Counted from the stretch's first letter, positions 25,601-34,793 are shown. The stretch is DNA of 48,724 nt from an uncultured Bacteroidota bacterium (GCA_903944895.1 CAJATL010000270.1:1-48724), one strand, 5' to 3'. The notes: generated from the letters alone by a model not told the origin. A program made the numbers and translations.

Positions 25601-27087
25601 AGAAAAACATGTGTGAGATCATAAATCTTTCCTAAATCCAATTCGGTAAAAAGTGGATACACAACGCTGCTGCTATAACTTGTCTGCCATGCTGTAGTTG
25701 GGTTTCCTCCAGGACTATTCAATGGATCACCGGCAATTTCCTGCTCATCAACAAACCTTCCCGGATCACCCTGATTTGCCACATTATTCATTTTTGATGG
25801 ATCGACCATGATTTTTTCTTCAACAACTTCAGATGAATAAACATAAAGCGCAATTTCAGAAAACTTAGCCTCCCGTGTTGTGAGTGTAACTCTCAAATAT
25901 CTGGCGTAGGCATTTACATCGTGAAGATTCCACTTTAAATAAGAAAGGCACGGATCGGTAAAGATTGTTGTCCAATTTCCGGGAGTACCAATTTCGAAGA
26001 TTGCATTACCATTTGAATTAATATCACGTAAATAAATCTTTGAGATGTAAACGATCGATCCTAAGTCGATGTATGCTGAAGCAGGATAAAGCGAAGTCTG
26101 TGAGCCGGGGAACCAATGAGTAGTTGGCGCTCCGCCAGAACCATGGAGTGGATCTCCTGCAATCGATTGTTCGTCAACCATGTTGGTTGCAATACCAAAG
26201 CCAGATTCGTTAACAACCATTTGAGGATTCAGAATAACCCTGGTTTCGATCTGGTTATAAAAAACAGGGGTTTTAATAGTTGCAATATTGGAAAGTGCTG
26301 AATTTGAATTTTCACCAGTCAATTTTAAAGCAAAATAATATTCGGTGCCTTTTTCAAGTCCTGTAACGGCAACTTCATGATTAGCATGAGAATTAGGATT
26401 AAAAGGTATTTGAAAAGAGTTACAACTACTAAAGTTCCCCTCATTAATTGGCGTTGTGCTATACCTCAGATCGTATCCTGTAAAAATGCCGGTTGACTGG
26501 TTTCCTGTTACATCATTCCAGGTCAGATTTACCGAAGTTGGATTCGAAAAAACCGGTGCAAGGTTGGTTACATTTGGTGGCGGAAGAATTGGATTATCGG
26601 CGTAAATAATAATTTCGTTAAAATTCACCAACGGACTTGTTTTGGAAACTTTAAGATATCTTGTAGTAATGCTAACATCATGGCGTTTCCATTTTTTATA
26701 GCCATTTAAAGGTTCAGTAAAAAGATTTTGCCAATTATCAGGTGTACCATAATCGACGATTAGATTGGCCATGTTGTAGGAATCATAGATAAAAATATTC
26801 TTAACTGCCATCTCACTACCCAGGTCGATGTATGCGCTTAACGGATAAACTGCCGAAAAGCTGGTCTGCCAGATCGTTAAAGGCACTCCATTGACTCCGT
26901 TCAAAGGATCTCCCGACAAATCCTGTTCATCAACCATCATTGTAGCGTTACCCAAACCGGAAATATTTGTTACAAGATAAGGATACAGTGTAACTTTGGT
27001 AACCTGGCTGAACAATAAAGTAGCATTAAAAATTATTGCCAGGACAACAATTAAAAATCTGCTTGAATTAGTAGTTGTGTATTTCAT
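22699..27087 (-). CDS. Secreted clan-A glycoside hydrolase with five discoidin-like VDEQ modules and two fibronectin type III domains
   Basis: 1462 residues with a signal peptide ending near LLFSQ. Five homologous ~135-residue modules lie at about 30-163, 280-417, 424-560, 685-825 and 1326-1461. Each has (M/L)VDEQ..(A/S)GDP near its start, YIDLG in the middle and a TRYLRV...EI.LY end, resembling F5/8 type C (discoidin) carbohydrate-binding folds. Fibronectin III-like domains lie at ~172-275 and ~570-680. Residues ~840-1320 form a TIM-barrel glycosidase with catalytic Glu candidates in EDWNEQ (Glu999) and VWITEFGYD (Glu1130), as in GH39-like and other clan A retaining enzymes. No T9SS sorting domain. 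It is probably co-transcribed with the 27181-27936 gene 93 bases upstream. Confidence 0.75.
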   Translation of the reverse strand: MKYTTTNSSRFLIVVLAIIFNATLLFSQVTKVTLYPYLVTNISGLGNATMMVDEQDLSGDPLNGVNGVPLTIWQTSFSAVYPLSAYIDLGSEMAVKNIFIYDSYNMANLIVDYGTPDNWQNLFTEPLNGYKKWKRHDVSITTRYLKVSKTSPLVNFNEIIIYADNPILPPPNVTNLAPVFSNPTSVNLTWNDVTGNQSTGIFTGYDLRYSTTPINEGNFSSCNSFQIPFNPNSHANHEVAVTGLEKGTEYYFALKLTGENSNSALSNIATIKTPVFYNQIETRVILNPQMVVNESGFGIATNMVDEQSIAGDPLHGSGGAPTTHWFPGSQTSLYPASAYIDLGSIVYISKIYLRDINSNGNAIFEIGTPGNWTTIFTDPCLSYLKWNLHDVNAYARYLRVTLTTREAKFSEIALYVYSSEVVEEKIMVDPSKMNNVANQGDPGRFVDEQEIAGDPLNSPGGNPTTAWQTSYSSSVVYPLFTELDLGKIYDLTHVFLRDANDNSNFTVWSGTPGNWELLFTDNLMGYLSWNQHDINVTTRFLRFGKSSPRSNVAEIVLYGYDRTPGEIDSIAPSKITDLIAHQDGEGKIELTWTSTGDDGLIGTNDYYLVKYSTELVTAANFLTSTSWALLPEPQISGTPQSLTINGLLPDTRYYFAIKSVDDALNFSEISNCADQTTQIVLGGEPYKFTLTPKMVINESAQGSAFLLVDEQALAGNPKTGQSGNPVNKWDIGSTSWMYPGYALIDLGGNCLLSEIYLYDMTDAGEDSTSPVSIYYGSPFEWNLLFTDNLAGTNSWNQHDVNLETRYLRIKIHSRETRIGEVVVYGSRLEMPAEEPVAQAHPFPLMDQLIGANAFVNSPVGRMQAVGFIREYHNWSWCEGNTNTSYPGYPNNQNEFNVLGWNFDYYYEILKKSGLFVFPDIQGSVLWLTNFNQSKLSNKPVSEGEDPLLPASYAEHADHMFQYAARYGNTQVSPGLLKLASNQKVISGTALLNYYEDWNEQNKWWNLREGHFTPYEYSAMASADYDGHMGTMGPTFGVKNADPNAKLVMGGLAETNIEYIKAMKLWADYYRNGEFPADVINVHHYCHNGPNPQTTGTAGVSPEAGNLKGFMADFVDYRNKYYPGKEVWITEFGYDTHPASVLRSPEIGSFSQFEVQAQWLVRSYLVLAASGVDRAAMYMLADVNPASSTKFDNSGLISSAATGYVPKTSWYYVYTMKNHLTGMRFQLEIPSANPQVMVYKFKNDIENVGAYSLWCPTSNQTEVSGYELTLDEGETQVKLVELADGSISGQETIMEVINGKVTVNVSERPVFIIAAGDDYVFPEFHQEVKLELNPTMVTNETGLGVATNMVDEQTLSGDPFMGTNADPLTSWSPGYSATYPRSSYIDLGQEYDVSKIFLRDYSSSGNVTISAGEPGNWTPVFDDDLGRYKVWSGHVVNQKTRYIRVTLFSPSSTFSELILYVRE

Positions 27088-27180
27088 AGTCGATAATTTT
27101 TAAAGGCTCTTTATTTGCTGGAAAATCATAAAGGATTCCTTGTTTGTAACTTTCTGATAATATTTCGTTCAAACGATTTA

Positions 27181-27936
27181 TTAATTAATAATTAGTTTAC
27201 CTGATAAAGATTGTGTTTCACCAACAAGTAAAACCATAAAAGTTCCTTTACTAAAGTTATCTAAATCAATCCGTTGTGTTGTTCCGCAAAAGTTCTTTAT
27301 GCCAAATTTTGCAATAATCTTTCCGGTAATATCGATAAAATTAAGACAATCAAAAGTACCATCCGGAATTGTAACATTAGTAAAACTTGTTGCAGGCGAA
27401 GGGAAAACTGAAAGTTCGTCCTGGATATTATTTAATTTTATTGATTCATCTGCCGAAGTCGAGAATTTCAGGTTCTTAATTAATACTTCTCCATTAAATT
27501 TTTGACCTGGATTAACAAAGAAAACCAGAAATGCATCCTGACTCAAATTTACATCGTTCAATACTTCAGTAAAATCAAAAGATATTTTATTAAACATGCC
27601 ATTGCCGTCAACTTTGCTTTCGATGGTTCTTGATTGACTGCTAACGAAAACTCCATCCGAAATATCAACTCTTACATTAATTGATTGCTCGGTACTCATT
27701 TCGATAGTAACAACAGGATTATTCATTAAATCAGTATTATCAATACTCAGGGTAAACGCTTCCCACGGATTTTTATTGATATTAACTAGCAAATGGTCGT
27801 TTTGCTTAACAAAGGAAAAATTATGGTTACCAAACCAATCTTTAATGTTTTGGTTAACTTCTGCACAGGCAACGTTTGCAATTATTGATAAGGTAAAGAG
27901 TGCAGTTGCGAATTTTATGTTTAATCTAGTTTTCAT
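27181..27936 (-). CDS. T9SS cargo protein of unknown function
   Basis: 251 residues from the ATG at 27936 (MKTRLNIKFATALFTLSIIANVACA signal peptide). The longer open frame to 28005 is excluded because a consensus promoter lies at 27954-27962. Residues ~27-170 form a beta-rich domain reminiscent of small carbohydrate-binding sandwiches (DNTDLMNNPVVTIEMSTEQSINVRVDISDG). The last ~75 residues are a type IX type A sorting domain (LSVFPSPATSFTNVTIPD to SGKLIIN). It should be secreted to the surface. Together with the following glycosidase it may act on a shared polysaccharide; that is inference from position. Confidence 0.8.
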   Translation of the reverse strand: MKTRLNIKFATALFTLSIIANVACAEVNQNIKDWFGNHNFSFVKQNDHLLVNINKNPWEAFTLSIDNTDLMNNPVVTIEMSTEQSINVRVDISDGVFVSSQSRTIESKVDGNGMFNKISFDFTEVLNDVNLSQDAFLVFFVNPGQKFNGEVLIKNLKFSTSADESIKLNNIQDELSVFPSPATSFTNVTIPDGTFDCLNFIDITGKIIAKFGIKNFCGTTQRIDLDNFSKGTFMVLLVGETQSLSGKLIIN

Positions 27937-27953
27937 AATCTGATATCGTTTCA

Positions 27954-27962
27954 GCAAACTTA
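27954..27962 (-). promoter_or_regulatory. -7 promoter element of the T9SS cargo/glycosidase pair
   Basis: TAAGTTTGC on the minus strand matches TAnnTTTGC, 17 bases before the ATG at 27936. No such box precedes the glycosidase gene, which supports read-through into it. Confidence 0.7.
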
Positions 27963-28547
27963 ACATCAGATAATGCTGTTTGGCAAGGTTTTTAATGCAT
28001 TCCAATTTTTGGAATAATAAAATGTCAAAACAAGGAAAAACTCAAAAAACAAATTGCAATATTTACTCTCTATATTTATCCGCAGTTTTCCAAATTAAAA
28101 ATCCAGCATTCTTTACCTAAGAAATCGTTAAGCATTTGATAAAGAAGAAGAAGAATTGAATTACTTGCAAGCCAGGAACAAGTAATTAAGAAAAAACTAT
28201 TGGAAATCCTCCATTAGTCAGGAACAATAAAAAGCTTGTTGGAATAGCGAAATTGAACTATTTCCAAAATAAACTTTTCAAATAGAAATTCTCTTCCATT
28301 ATGTTTCATTTTGAGATTTATTGATTTAATCTTAAATGTTCATTCATCCTATTTAACTGATATATAGATTTTTAAATTTATCCTCAAATTTGGACTTTCT
28401 AAATTTATCAACAATCATTCCAATATCAGGTTATTCCTAAAATTAGGGAAAATAAGTTTTTATACTATTTTTTAGGCATTCCTGATGCAGCCAATATCTT
28501 TTTAGAATTGAAAATACAACCAGGCTGTTCTGCTTAAAATAAATTGC
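27963..28547. other. AT-rich intergenic region without recognisable gene
   Basis: 585 bases between the divergent promoters of the T9SS cargo gene and tig. No open frame with a family match, repeat, RNA gene or strong hairpin was seen. Confidence 0.5.
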
Positions 28548-28556
28548 TACTTTTGC
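28548..28556 (+). promoter_or_regulatory. -7 promoter element of tig
   Basis: TACTTTTGC matches TAnnTTTGC exactly, 14 bases before the first ATG (28571) and 26 before the second (28583). Confidence 0.7.
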
Positions 28557-28582
28557 ACCTCAAATTTTTAATGCAGAAATTA

Positions 28583-30016
28583 ATGAATATCACTCAGGAA
28601 AAAACAGGAGATTTAACGGCAACATTAAAGGTAGAAATTACTGAAAATGACTATGCAGCGCACGTTGACAAAGAATTAAAGTCGTACCGGAAACAAGCAT
28701 CGATTCCAGGATTCAGGCCAGGAAAAGTGCCAATGGGAATCATTCAAAAAAAATACGGCATAGCTATCATGGCTGAGGAAGTGAATAAAATTGTTTCAAA
28801 TTCAATAAACGATTACATTAAAGAAAACAACCTCAACATCCTGGGATACCCGATTCCTAATACCGAAAAGGAAAATCAGCTCGATTTTGAGACTCAGAAA
28901 GACTTCACCTTTCACTTTGATTTTGCCATTACACCCGAGATCAAATTAGATCTTACCGGAAATACGGTTGTTGATTACTATAATATTGTGGTCGAAGACG
29001 AAATCATTAACAAATTTGTAAATGATATCCGCAGCCGTAACGGTATTTTTGAAAATTCAGATGCAATTGAAGCTACCGATAAAGTGGATGTCCTGCTTAA
29101 AGAAGTTGATGATTCAGGAGAAATTGCGGAGTATGGTGTTTCTAAACTTGCATTCGATTTTCTTAAAAACATCAAAGATCAGGACATAAAACAAGCATTT
29201 ATCGGGTTAAAAACCGGCGATACTTTGGTAATTAATCTTCTGAAGGCAACAACTGATGCTGACGAAACCGCTAAAATTCTTGGCATCGAAAACACCTTGA
29301 CAGCGAAGATTGAAGCGAATTACCAGGTTTTAATTGAAAATATTTCCAGAATAAAGCCTGCCGATCTTAACGAAGATTTGTATAAAAAAGCCTTCCCGGC
29401 AGATGAAATTGCTGATGAAGTTCAATTCCGCTCAAGAGTTGCTCAGGAAGCATCGAGAGCCTATAATGAAGAGTCGGATAAGATTTTTGTACAACAAACC
29501 CTGGAAAAACTCCTCAACGACGCCGATATTGAGTTGCCTGATGAGTTTATGAAAAAATGGCTTTACGTCAGCAACGAAGGCAAACTTTCTATCGACCAGA
29601 TCGAACGTAACTTTGAGCATTATAAACACTCGATGAAACACCAGTTGTTTGAGAATAAACTGATCACCGAAAATCCTGAACTTGAAGTTAAAGATGTGGA
29701 TATCAAAAATGAAATAAAAAAATATTTCAGCTTTTACATTCCCGAAAATGATGACGAAAATGCCGATGAAAGAAGCCATCAGTTAGATCTGATTGCTGAA
29801 AAATACATGAAAAACAAAGAGGATATCGAAAGAATTCAGGATCAGTTATATAATCAACGACTGCTTTCACTTTTCAAATCCAATCTTACACTTAACTTAA
29901 TTGATGTTACCTATGATGAACTGATCGAAATCATGAAATCAGTCCATCCTCATCATCACCATCCGGAACATGACCATGAGCACGAACATGACCATGAGCA
30001 CGATTCCAACGAATAA
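28583..30016 (+). CDS. tig: Trigger factor (ribosome-associated chaperone)
   Basis: 477 residues from the ATG at 28583 (MNITQEKTGDL); an in-frame ATG at 28571 would add MQKL. The N-terminal ribosome-binding domain carries the signature GFRPGKVPMGIIQKKYG (FRxGxxP loop that docks on L23). A middle region replaces the FKBP prolyl isomerase and looks degenerate, as usual in Bacteroidota. A C-terminal chaperone domain runs to about residue 450. The tail is rich in His, Glu and Asp (HPHHHHPEHDHEHEHDHEHD), likely metal binding, and arises partly from an exact 18-bp tandem duplication. It stands first in a tig-clpP-clpX order, which is conserved in many bacteria. Confidence 0.95.
   Translation: MNITQEKTGDLTATLKVEITENDYAAHVDKELKSYRKQASIPGFRPGKVPMGIIQKKYGIAIMAEEVNKIVSNSINDYIKENNLNILGYPIPNTEKENQLDFETQKDFTFHFDFAITPEIKLDLTGNTVVDYYNIVVEDEIINKFVNDIRSRNGIFENSDAIEATDKVDVLLKEVDDSGEIAEYGVSKLAFDFLKNIKDQDIKQAFIGLKTGDTLVINLLKATTDADETAKILGIENTLTAKIEANYQVLIENISRIKPADLNEDLYKKAFPADEIADEVQFRSRVAQEASRAYNEESDKIFVQQTLEKLLNDADIELPDEFMKKWLYVSNEGKLSIDQIERNFEHYKHSMKHQLFENKLITENPELEVKDVDIKNEIKKYFSFYIPENDDENADERSHQLDLIAEKYMKNKEDIERIQDQLYNQRLLSLFKSNLTLNLIDVTYDELIEIMKSVHPHHHHPEHDHEHEHDHEHDSNE
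29966..30001. repeat. 18-bp tandem duplication in the tig tail
   Basis: GAACATGACCATGAGCAC occurs twice head to tail (29966-29983 and 29984-30001) and encodes the repeated EHDHEH part of the His-rich tail. Confidence 0.85.
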
Positions 30017-30080
30017 ACTGAATATTATTTCACTTTATCAGGTTTAAAGATGTCTGAAATTAGAAAACAAAAAAACTATT

Positions 30081-30764
30081 ATGTATCCAGAGAACGAATT
30101 TAACAAATATGCCACGAAACACATGGGCATCAACAGCTTAACCCTTCAACGGTACACTTCTGCTGTAAAGGGATATATTTCGCCAACCATCATCGAAGAA
30201 CGCCAGCTTAACGTAGCCCAAATGGACGTTTTTTCGCGTTTGATGATGGACCGCATCATTTTTTTAGGTGTGCCGATTGATGATTATGTAGCCAATATTA
30301 TTCAGGCTCAATTACTTTTCCTCGAATCGGTTGATTCATCAAAAGACATTCAGATTTACCTGAATACTCCGGGTGGCTCGGTTTACGCCGGTCTTGGTAT
30401 TTATGATACGATGCAATACATCTCTTCGGATGTTGCCACAATTTGCACCGGAATGGCTGCATCGATGGGCGCAATCCTGCTGTGTGCCGGACAAACCGGA
30501 AAACGCACTGCTTTAAAACACTCCAGAATCCTGATTCATCAACCCATGGGTGGTGCGCAGGGACAAGCCTCAGATATCGAGATTACAGCCCGTGAGATCC
30601 AAAAGTTAAAAAAAGAGCTTTACGAAATCATCGCCAAACATTCAAACCAGGATTTCGAGAAAATCTGGCACGATTCGGACAGGGATTATTGGATGACCTC
30701 TCAGGAGGCCAAAGATTATGGAATGATTGATGAGGTTTTGGAACAAGTTTCGAAAAAGAAATAA
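30081..30764 (+). CDS. clpP: ATP-dependent Clp protease proteolytic subunit
   Basis: 227 residues, the serine peptidase core of the Clp machine. The catalytic triad is visible: Ser128 in GMAASMG, His153 in ILIHQPMGG and Asp202 in DRDYWM. The oligomer-forming NTPGGSVYAGLGIYDTM region is intact. The N-terminal ~30 residues precede the axial-loop region (SAVKGYISPTIIEERQLNV) and include a short propeptide-like extension. It degrades unfolded and tagged proteins after unfolding by ClpX, encoded 32 bases downstream. Transcribed from the tig promoter as far as can be seen. Confidence 0.96.
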   Translation: MYPENEFNKYATKHMGINSLTLQRYTSAVKGYISPTIIEERQLNVAQMDVFSRLMMDRIIFLGVPIDDYVANIIQAQLLFLESVDSSKDIQIYLNTPGGSVYAGLGIYDTMQYISSDVATICTGMAASMGAILLCAGQTGKRTALKHSRILIHQPMGGAQGQASDIEITAREIQKLKKELYEIIAKHSNQDFEKIWHDSDRDYWMTSQEAKDYGMIDEVLEQVSKKK

Positions 30765-30796
30765 CTTATTTTCTAAAAGAAAAATTAAAAAACTTT

Positions 30797-32038
30797 ATGG
30801 CAAAATCCAGTGATAAATGTTCTTTTTGCGGACGTTCGAGAATTGAAGCCGAGGTGTTAATTGCAGGTATTAATGGAAATATCTGTCAGGATTGTGTTGA
30901 GCAGGCCCAGATAATTCTTTCGGAAGAACGCTCCATTAAAAAGCCCGAGCGGTCGAAAGAACTTAAACTGATGAAGCCGGCTGAAATCAAGAAGTACCTC
31001 GATCAATACGTTATTGGGCAGGAAGAAGCTAAACGCATTTTGGCAGTAGCCGTTTACAACCACTATAAACGAATTTCACAAGGCACTTTTAAGAATGGCA
31101 ATAATGATGATGTTGAAATTGAAAAATCAAATATCATCATGGTTGGTGAAACAGGTACAGGAAAAACTTTACTGGCACGATCGATCGCAAAAATGCTGCA
31201 TGTTCCGTTCGCCATTGCTGATGCAACGGTGCTTACCGAAGCCGGTTATGTTGGCGAAGATGTTGAAAGTATCCTGGTTCGTTTGCTGCAGGCTTCTGAT
31301 TACGACATCAAAATGGCCGAAAAAGGAATCGTTTTTATTGATGAAATCGACAAAATTGCACGTAAAAGCGATAATCCTTCGATTACAAGGGATGTTTCAG
31401 GAGAAGGTGTTCAGCAGGCTTTATTAAAATTGCTCGAAGGTTCAGTTGTAAACGTTCCACCTCAGGGTGGACGTAAACATCCGGAGCAGAAAATGATTCA
31501 GATAAATACCGAAAACATTCTTTTTATTGCCGGCGGCGCTTTTGATGGCGTTGAGAAAATTATTGCATCAAGGATGCGCGCCAATGTTATCGGATATTCC
31601 AAAAATAAAGATCAGGTTGAGATCGACAAAAACAACCTGATGCAGTACATTGCTCCACCGGATCTGAAAAAATACGGCCTCATTCCCGAGATTGTAGGAC
31701 GATTGCCAGTGGTGACTTTTTTAAGCCCACTCGACAAAATCGCCTTAAAGCGCATTTTACTGGAACCAAAAAATGCACTTGTTAAGCAATTTTCGAAGCT
31801 TTTCGAAATGGATAATATCAAATTAACCTTTGCTGATGAAGCCCTCGATTTGATTGTTGACAAAGCGGTTGAATTTAAACTGGGTGCACGGGGGTTGCGT
31901 TCGATCATTGAAGCAATTTTAAATGACGCTATGTTTGAGCTACCTTCCAAAAAATCGGTGAAAGAACTTGATATCACTGTGGAATATGTTAACGAAAAAC
32001 TAATTAAAAATCCGGTTACTCGTCTTAAAGTAGCCTGA
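30797..32038 (+). CDS. clpX: ATP-dependent Clp protease ATP-binding subunit ClpX
   Basis: 413 residues, standard length. The N-terminal C4 zinc-binding domain has Cys8, Cys11, Cys30 and Cys33. The AAA+ module shows Walker A GETGTGKT (117-124), pore loop GYVGED (150-155) and Walker B IVFIDEID (178-185), followed by [28 protein letters not shown]. The ClpP-docking loop is seen as VIGYSKN in place of the commoner IGF tripeptide. It unfolds substrates and feeds them to ClpP. Last gene of the tig-clpP-clpX unit, closed by a strong terminator. Confidence 0.96.
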   Translation: MAKSSDKCSFCGRSRIEAEVLIAGINGNICQDCVEQAQIILSEERSIKKPERSKELKLMKPAEIKKYLDQYVIGQEEAKRILAVAVYNHYKRISQGTFKNGNNDDVEIEKSNIIMVGETGTGKTLLARSIAKMLHVPFAIADATVLTEAGYVGEDVESILVRLLQASDYDIKMAEKGIVFIDEIDKIARKSDNPSITRDVSGEGVQQALLKLLEGSVVNVPPQGGRKHPEQKMIQINTENILFIAGGAFDGVEKIIASRMRANVIGYSKNKDQVEIDKNNLMQYIAPPDLKKYGLIPEIVGRLPVVTFLSPLDKIALKRILLEPKNALVKQFSKLFEMDNIKLTFADEALDLIVDKAVEFKLGARGLRSIIEAILNDAMFELPSKKSVKELDITVEYVNEKLIKNPVTRLKVA

Positions 32039-32071
32039 ACAGCTTGATAAACTGACAAATAACAATACTTT

Positions 32072-32108
32072 AAACCCGGATGTTTTCAAATAAACATCCG
32101 GGTTTTTT
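32072..32108 (+). terminator. Rho-independent terminator of the tig-clpP-clpX operon
   Basis: AAACCCGGATGTTT pairs with AAACATCCGGGTTT around TCAAAT, followed by a T tract. Confidence 0.9.
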
Positions 32109-32141
32109 CGTTATTGGAAAAATTTTAACCCGGCATCTCAA

Positions 32142-32726
32142 ATGTTGCGATTTTGCTTAATTTTTCTTTTTATAATTAACCTCATTTTTTCTGCCTTTTC
32201 ACAGGAACATGAACTACATGTAGTTCCTTCCATGATAATCGGTCAGGATACCCTCCCGTACATCCAGCTTGACGTTATTGAGATTTTTGATGTTAAAATT
32301 TTTAAGAATAATCGTCAGGCTTCTCAAAACACCAGGCTCATCAAAAATGTAAAAATCGTATACCCTTATGCCCGGTTGGCAGGTAAAACGCTTAAAGAAT
32401 ACGAAATCATCCTTGGCCAGGTTGATAATGAGCGGGAAAGACGCAAGATTTTAAAAGAGCTCGAAAATGAAATCAACGATAAATACGGCGACGAATTAAA
32501 AAAACTGACTTTTTCACAAGGCAAAATCCTGATTAAACTCATCGACCGCGAAACTGGTAACACATCTTTCGACCTGGTTAAAGATCTTCGCGGCAATTTC
32601 CTGGCTTTTTTTTACCAATCGTTTGCAAGGGTTTTTGGCTACAACCTAAAAGTTGAATACGACCCAGACGGTGAAGACAGGAACATCGAAATCATCGTAC
32701 GGATGATCGAAAACGGCGTGATTTAG
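32142..32726 (+). CDS. DUF4294 family exported protein
   Basis: 194 residues with a signal peptide (MLRFCLIFLFIINLIFSAFSQ). The body matches the DUF4294 pattern: a short N-terminal strand pair (GQDTLPYIQLDVIEIFD), then NVKIVYPYARLAGKTLKEYE and a long helical middle rich in charged residues (NERERRKILKELENEINDKYGDELKKLTFSQGKILIKLIDRETG). The family is nearly restricted to Bacteroidota and uncharacterised; a periplasmic role is likely. It follows the clpX terminator and is therefore separate from the Clp operon, although no TAnnTTTG box is clear upstream. Confidence 0.75.
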   Translation: MLRFCLIFLFIINLIFSAFSQEHELHVVPSMIIGQDTLPYIQLDVIEIFDVKIFKNNRQASQNTRLIKNVKIVYPYARLAGKTLKEYEIILGQVDNERERRKILKELENEINDKYGDELKKLTFSQGKILIKLIDRETGNTSFDLVKDLRGNFLAFFYQSFARVFGYNLKVEYDPDGEDRNIEIIVRMIENGVI

Positions 32727-32816
32727 AAAAAAGACAAATATCAAAAATCACAAAGGAATTAAAAAAAACCCGGAAACTTTACTCAAAAAGCTGTTTTATA
32801 GCGCCATGGGCATGTA

Positions 32817-34751
32817 TTAATCCTGATATTTGTAATACTTCGAAGGGGGGGTTGAAAAGTTGTAAGTCGGCAATTTATCTGAATCGTCAACAAATCCACT
32901 ATTATCAATCTTCAAGACTTTCCAGTAATTATTTTCAAAACCCTGACCCGGCTCAGCTTCAAAATCATAGCCGGAATTGATCAAATCCATATCAAAATAG
33001 CTGATACATTCGCTAAAATGATTTCCATATTTCATGCAAGCGCTCATGAAATAAATGCCCACATCATAACCTTCAAAGGCATATTTATGGGGTTCGGTTT
33101 TATAATTTTCGCGGTAACGCCTCACAAAATTGCGGACCACCGGCAAACTATAATCTGCATTATCTTCGGCAAGAATCCGTGCATTTAAATTACTCAGATG
33201 AGCGGGTTCGAGACCTTCAATCTTTCTCCAGTTTGGCAAGCCGATAACCGTGATCTGAAATTCGCTTTTTAAGTCGTTTAATTTCCGCATAAATTCCAAA
33301 AGGAAAGCCTTGTTTTCAGAATACAGAACAATTACATTTTCACGACCTGGCGAAGCTTTGCGTTTCAGGAGGTCGATGCTGTCGCGCTTATAAATAATTT
33401 CGGTGTAAAAATCGGTCAGTGGAAACTCTCTTACAGCAAGTTCACGCTTCATTTCGGCTTTTAAAGCTTCAATCTGATCGTAATTTTGGGTAGCACCTTC
33501 GTGGGCAATAAAAATCTGGGCATGCCTGTAACCGTTATTCAGATAGCTGACTAACGAAGGAAACTGAGATTTTGCTGAAGGTTTAACCTTAAAAACAAAC
33601 GGGTTGTCGTTTAAAATTTCTTCGCGTGTCGAAAATGGATTTACGATGTAAATCTTATTCTGGCGGGCAAATTCAGCAACAACGGCAAAGCTTCTGGCAT
33701 GCACCGGGCCAATGATGATGTCCATATTTTTCAACTCCGGCTTATTGATGACCTGTTGTGCTGAAACAACATTATCTTCGACATTAAAAACGTAAACCTT
33801 AACATTCAATCCGACTTTTTTTAACGAATCGAGTGCCATCATAAAACCCTCATAAAACTGGATAAAGTTGAATGATTTTGGGTTTGCAGTATTTACAGAA
33901 GGTGATGAAGGATTTGCCACAATATTTTTCAAAGTATCAATTTCCGAAAAATAGAAAGGCAGCATCAGCGCAACTTTAATTTCGCCCTTTTCTAAAAGAC
34001 TGAAGCAAAGTTCCTTTCCTGATAAATCTTTAGCTGGCTCTGCATCAATCTCGTTTTTAGGCTCGTTCAATGTGTCGCTAAAAACAAGCTCATGCTCCTC
34101 AATTTTAGATAAGGGAATTCTGACAGTCAGCCCCGGCTCAAGATTTTTAGCAATGTAAGGATTGATTTCCCTGATTTGATCAACATTGATTTTATAATCT
34201 TTGGCAAGGCGGTTTATGGTCTGGCTGGATTTTACCCGGTGGGTGATGTAATTTGTATTACTTTTTTTGGTGGGGATTTTAATGATCTGATCGCTTTTTA
34301 CCTGGTCCTCAATCCCATGATTAAGCGCATAAATATCATCAACACTCACCCGATACTGAAGGGCAATCAGAAACAACGATTCTTTTGAGCGCGCCTGGTA
34401 TTCGAAATAGTTTTTGCTTTTACCCTGCTGTCCATCGGCACCGCTCATTAATGCTGCGTTTTGATTCGTTGCCGAACCTGATTCATCTGTTTTTGGAATT
34501 TTAATTTTCTGGCCGGTAATTACTTTATCTCCCTGGAAATTATTGTATTGCCGGATGCTTTCGACATCAACATTGTAGGCTTTTGCGATGGAATACAAAG
34601 TCTGACCCTGTTCGACCAGATGCAAATAGAAAGCTTTTCCATCAATATTCTGAACAACTTTGGATTGTTTCACCACAACCGGATTCTGAGCTTCAATAAA
34701 ATTGACCACCCAAAAAAATGCTGCCAGGATAAGTATTCTTGAAAGGTTCAT
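32817..34751 (-). CDS. LysM-domain protein fused to a type 1 periplasmic-binding (amino-acid ABC receptor-like) domain
   Basis: 644 residues with signal peptide MNLSRILILAAFFWVVNFIEAQ. Three LysM repeats follow at about 40-88 (LHLVEQGQTLYSIAKAYNVD), 112-160 (ARSKESLFLIALQYRVS) and 166-212 (HRVKSSQTINRLAKDYKIN), each ending in a KIP or RIP strand; these bind peptidoglycan. Residues ~260-620 are a Peripla_BP_6-like fold (IKVALMLPFYFSEIDTL, MDIIIGPVHARSFAVVAEFARQNKIYIVNPFS). No ABC permease genes are near. In Bacteroidota such fusions are thought to be cell-wall-associated proteins rather than transport receptors. It lies downstream of guaA on the same strand and probably shares its transcript. 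Confidence 0.85.
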   Translation of the reverse strand: MNLSRILILAAFFWVVNFIEAQNPVVVKQSKVVQNIDGKAFYLHLVEQGQTLYSIAKAYNVDVESIRQYNNFQGDKVITGQKIKIPKTDESGSATNQNAALMSGADGQQGKSKNYFEYQARSKESLFLIALQYRVSVDDIYALNHGIEDQVKSDQIIKIPTKKSNTNYITHRVKSSQTINRLAKDYKINVDQIREINPYIAKNLEPGLTVRIPLSKIEEHELVFSDTLNEPKNEIDAEPAKDLSGKELCFSLLEKGEIKVALMLPFYFSEIDTLKNIVANPSSPSVNTANPKSFNFIQFYEGFMMALDSLKKVGLNVKVYVFNVEDNVVSAQQVINKPELKNMDIIIGPVHARSFAVVAEFARQNKIYIVNPFSTREEILNDNPFVFKVKPSAKSQFPSLVSYLNNGYRHAQIFIAHEGATQNYDQIEALKAEMKRELAVREFPLTDFYTEIIYKRDSIDLLKRKASPGRENVIVLYSENKAFLLEFMRKLNDLKSEFQITVIGLPNWRKIEGLEPAHLSNLNARILAEDNADYSLPVVRNFVRRYRENYKTEPHKYAFEGYDVGIYFMSACMKYGNHFSECISYFDMDLINSGYDFEAEPGQGFENNYWKVLKIDNSGFVDDSDKLPTYNFSTPPSKYYKYQD

Positions 34752-34793
34752 AGCTGGAAAATAAATTCGTTTGTTTTGTTAGTTGTTTGTTTT

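Noticed and set aside
28006-28540. Possible CRISPR array or non-coding RNA in the AT-rich gap before tig
   Set aside because: No regularly spaced repeat or strong conserved stem could be seen; the only clear elements are the two divergent promoters.
32817-34751. Amino-acid ABC transporter receptor
   Set aside because: The periplasmic-binding fold is fused to three LysM domains and no permease or ATPase genes are nearby, so a transport role is not supported.
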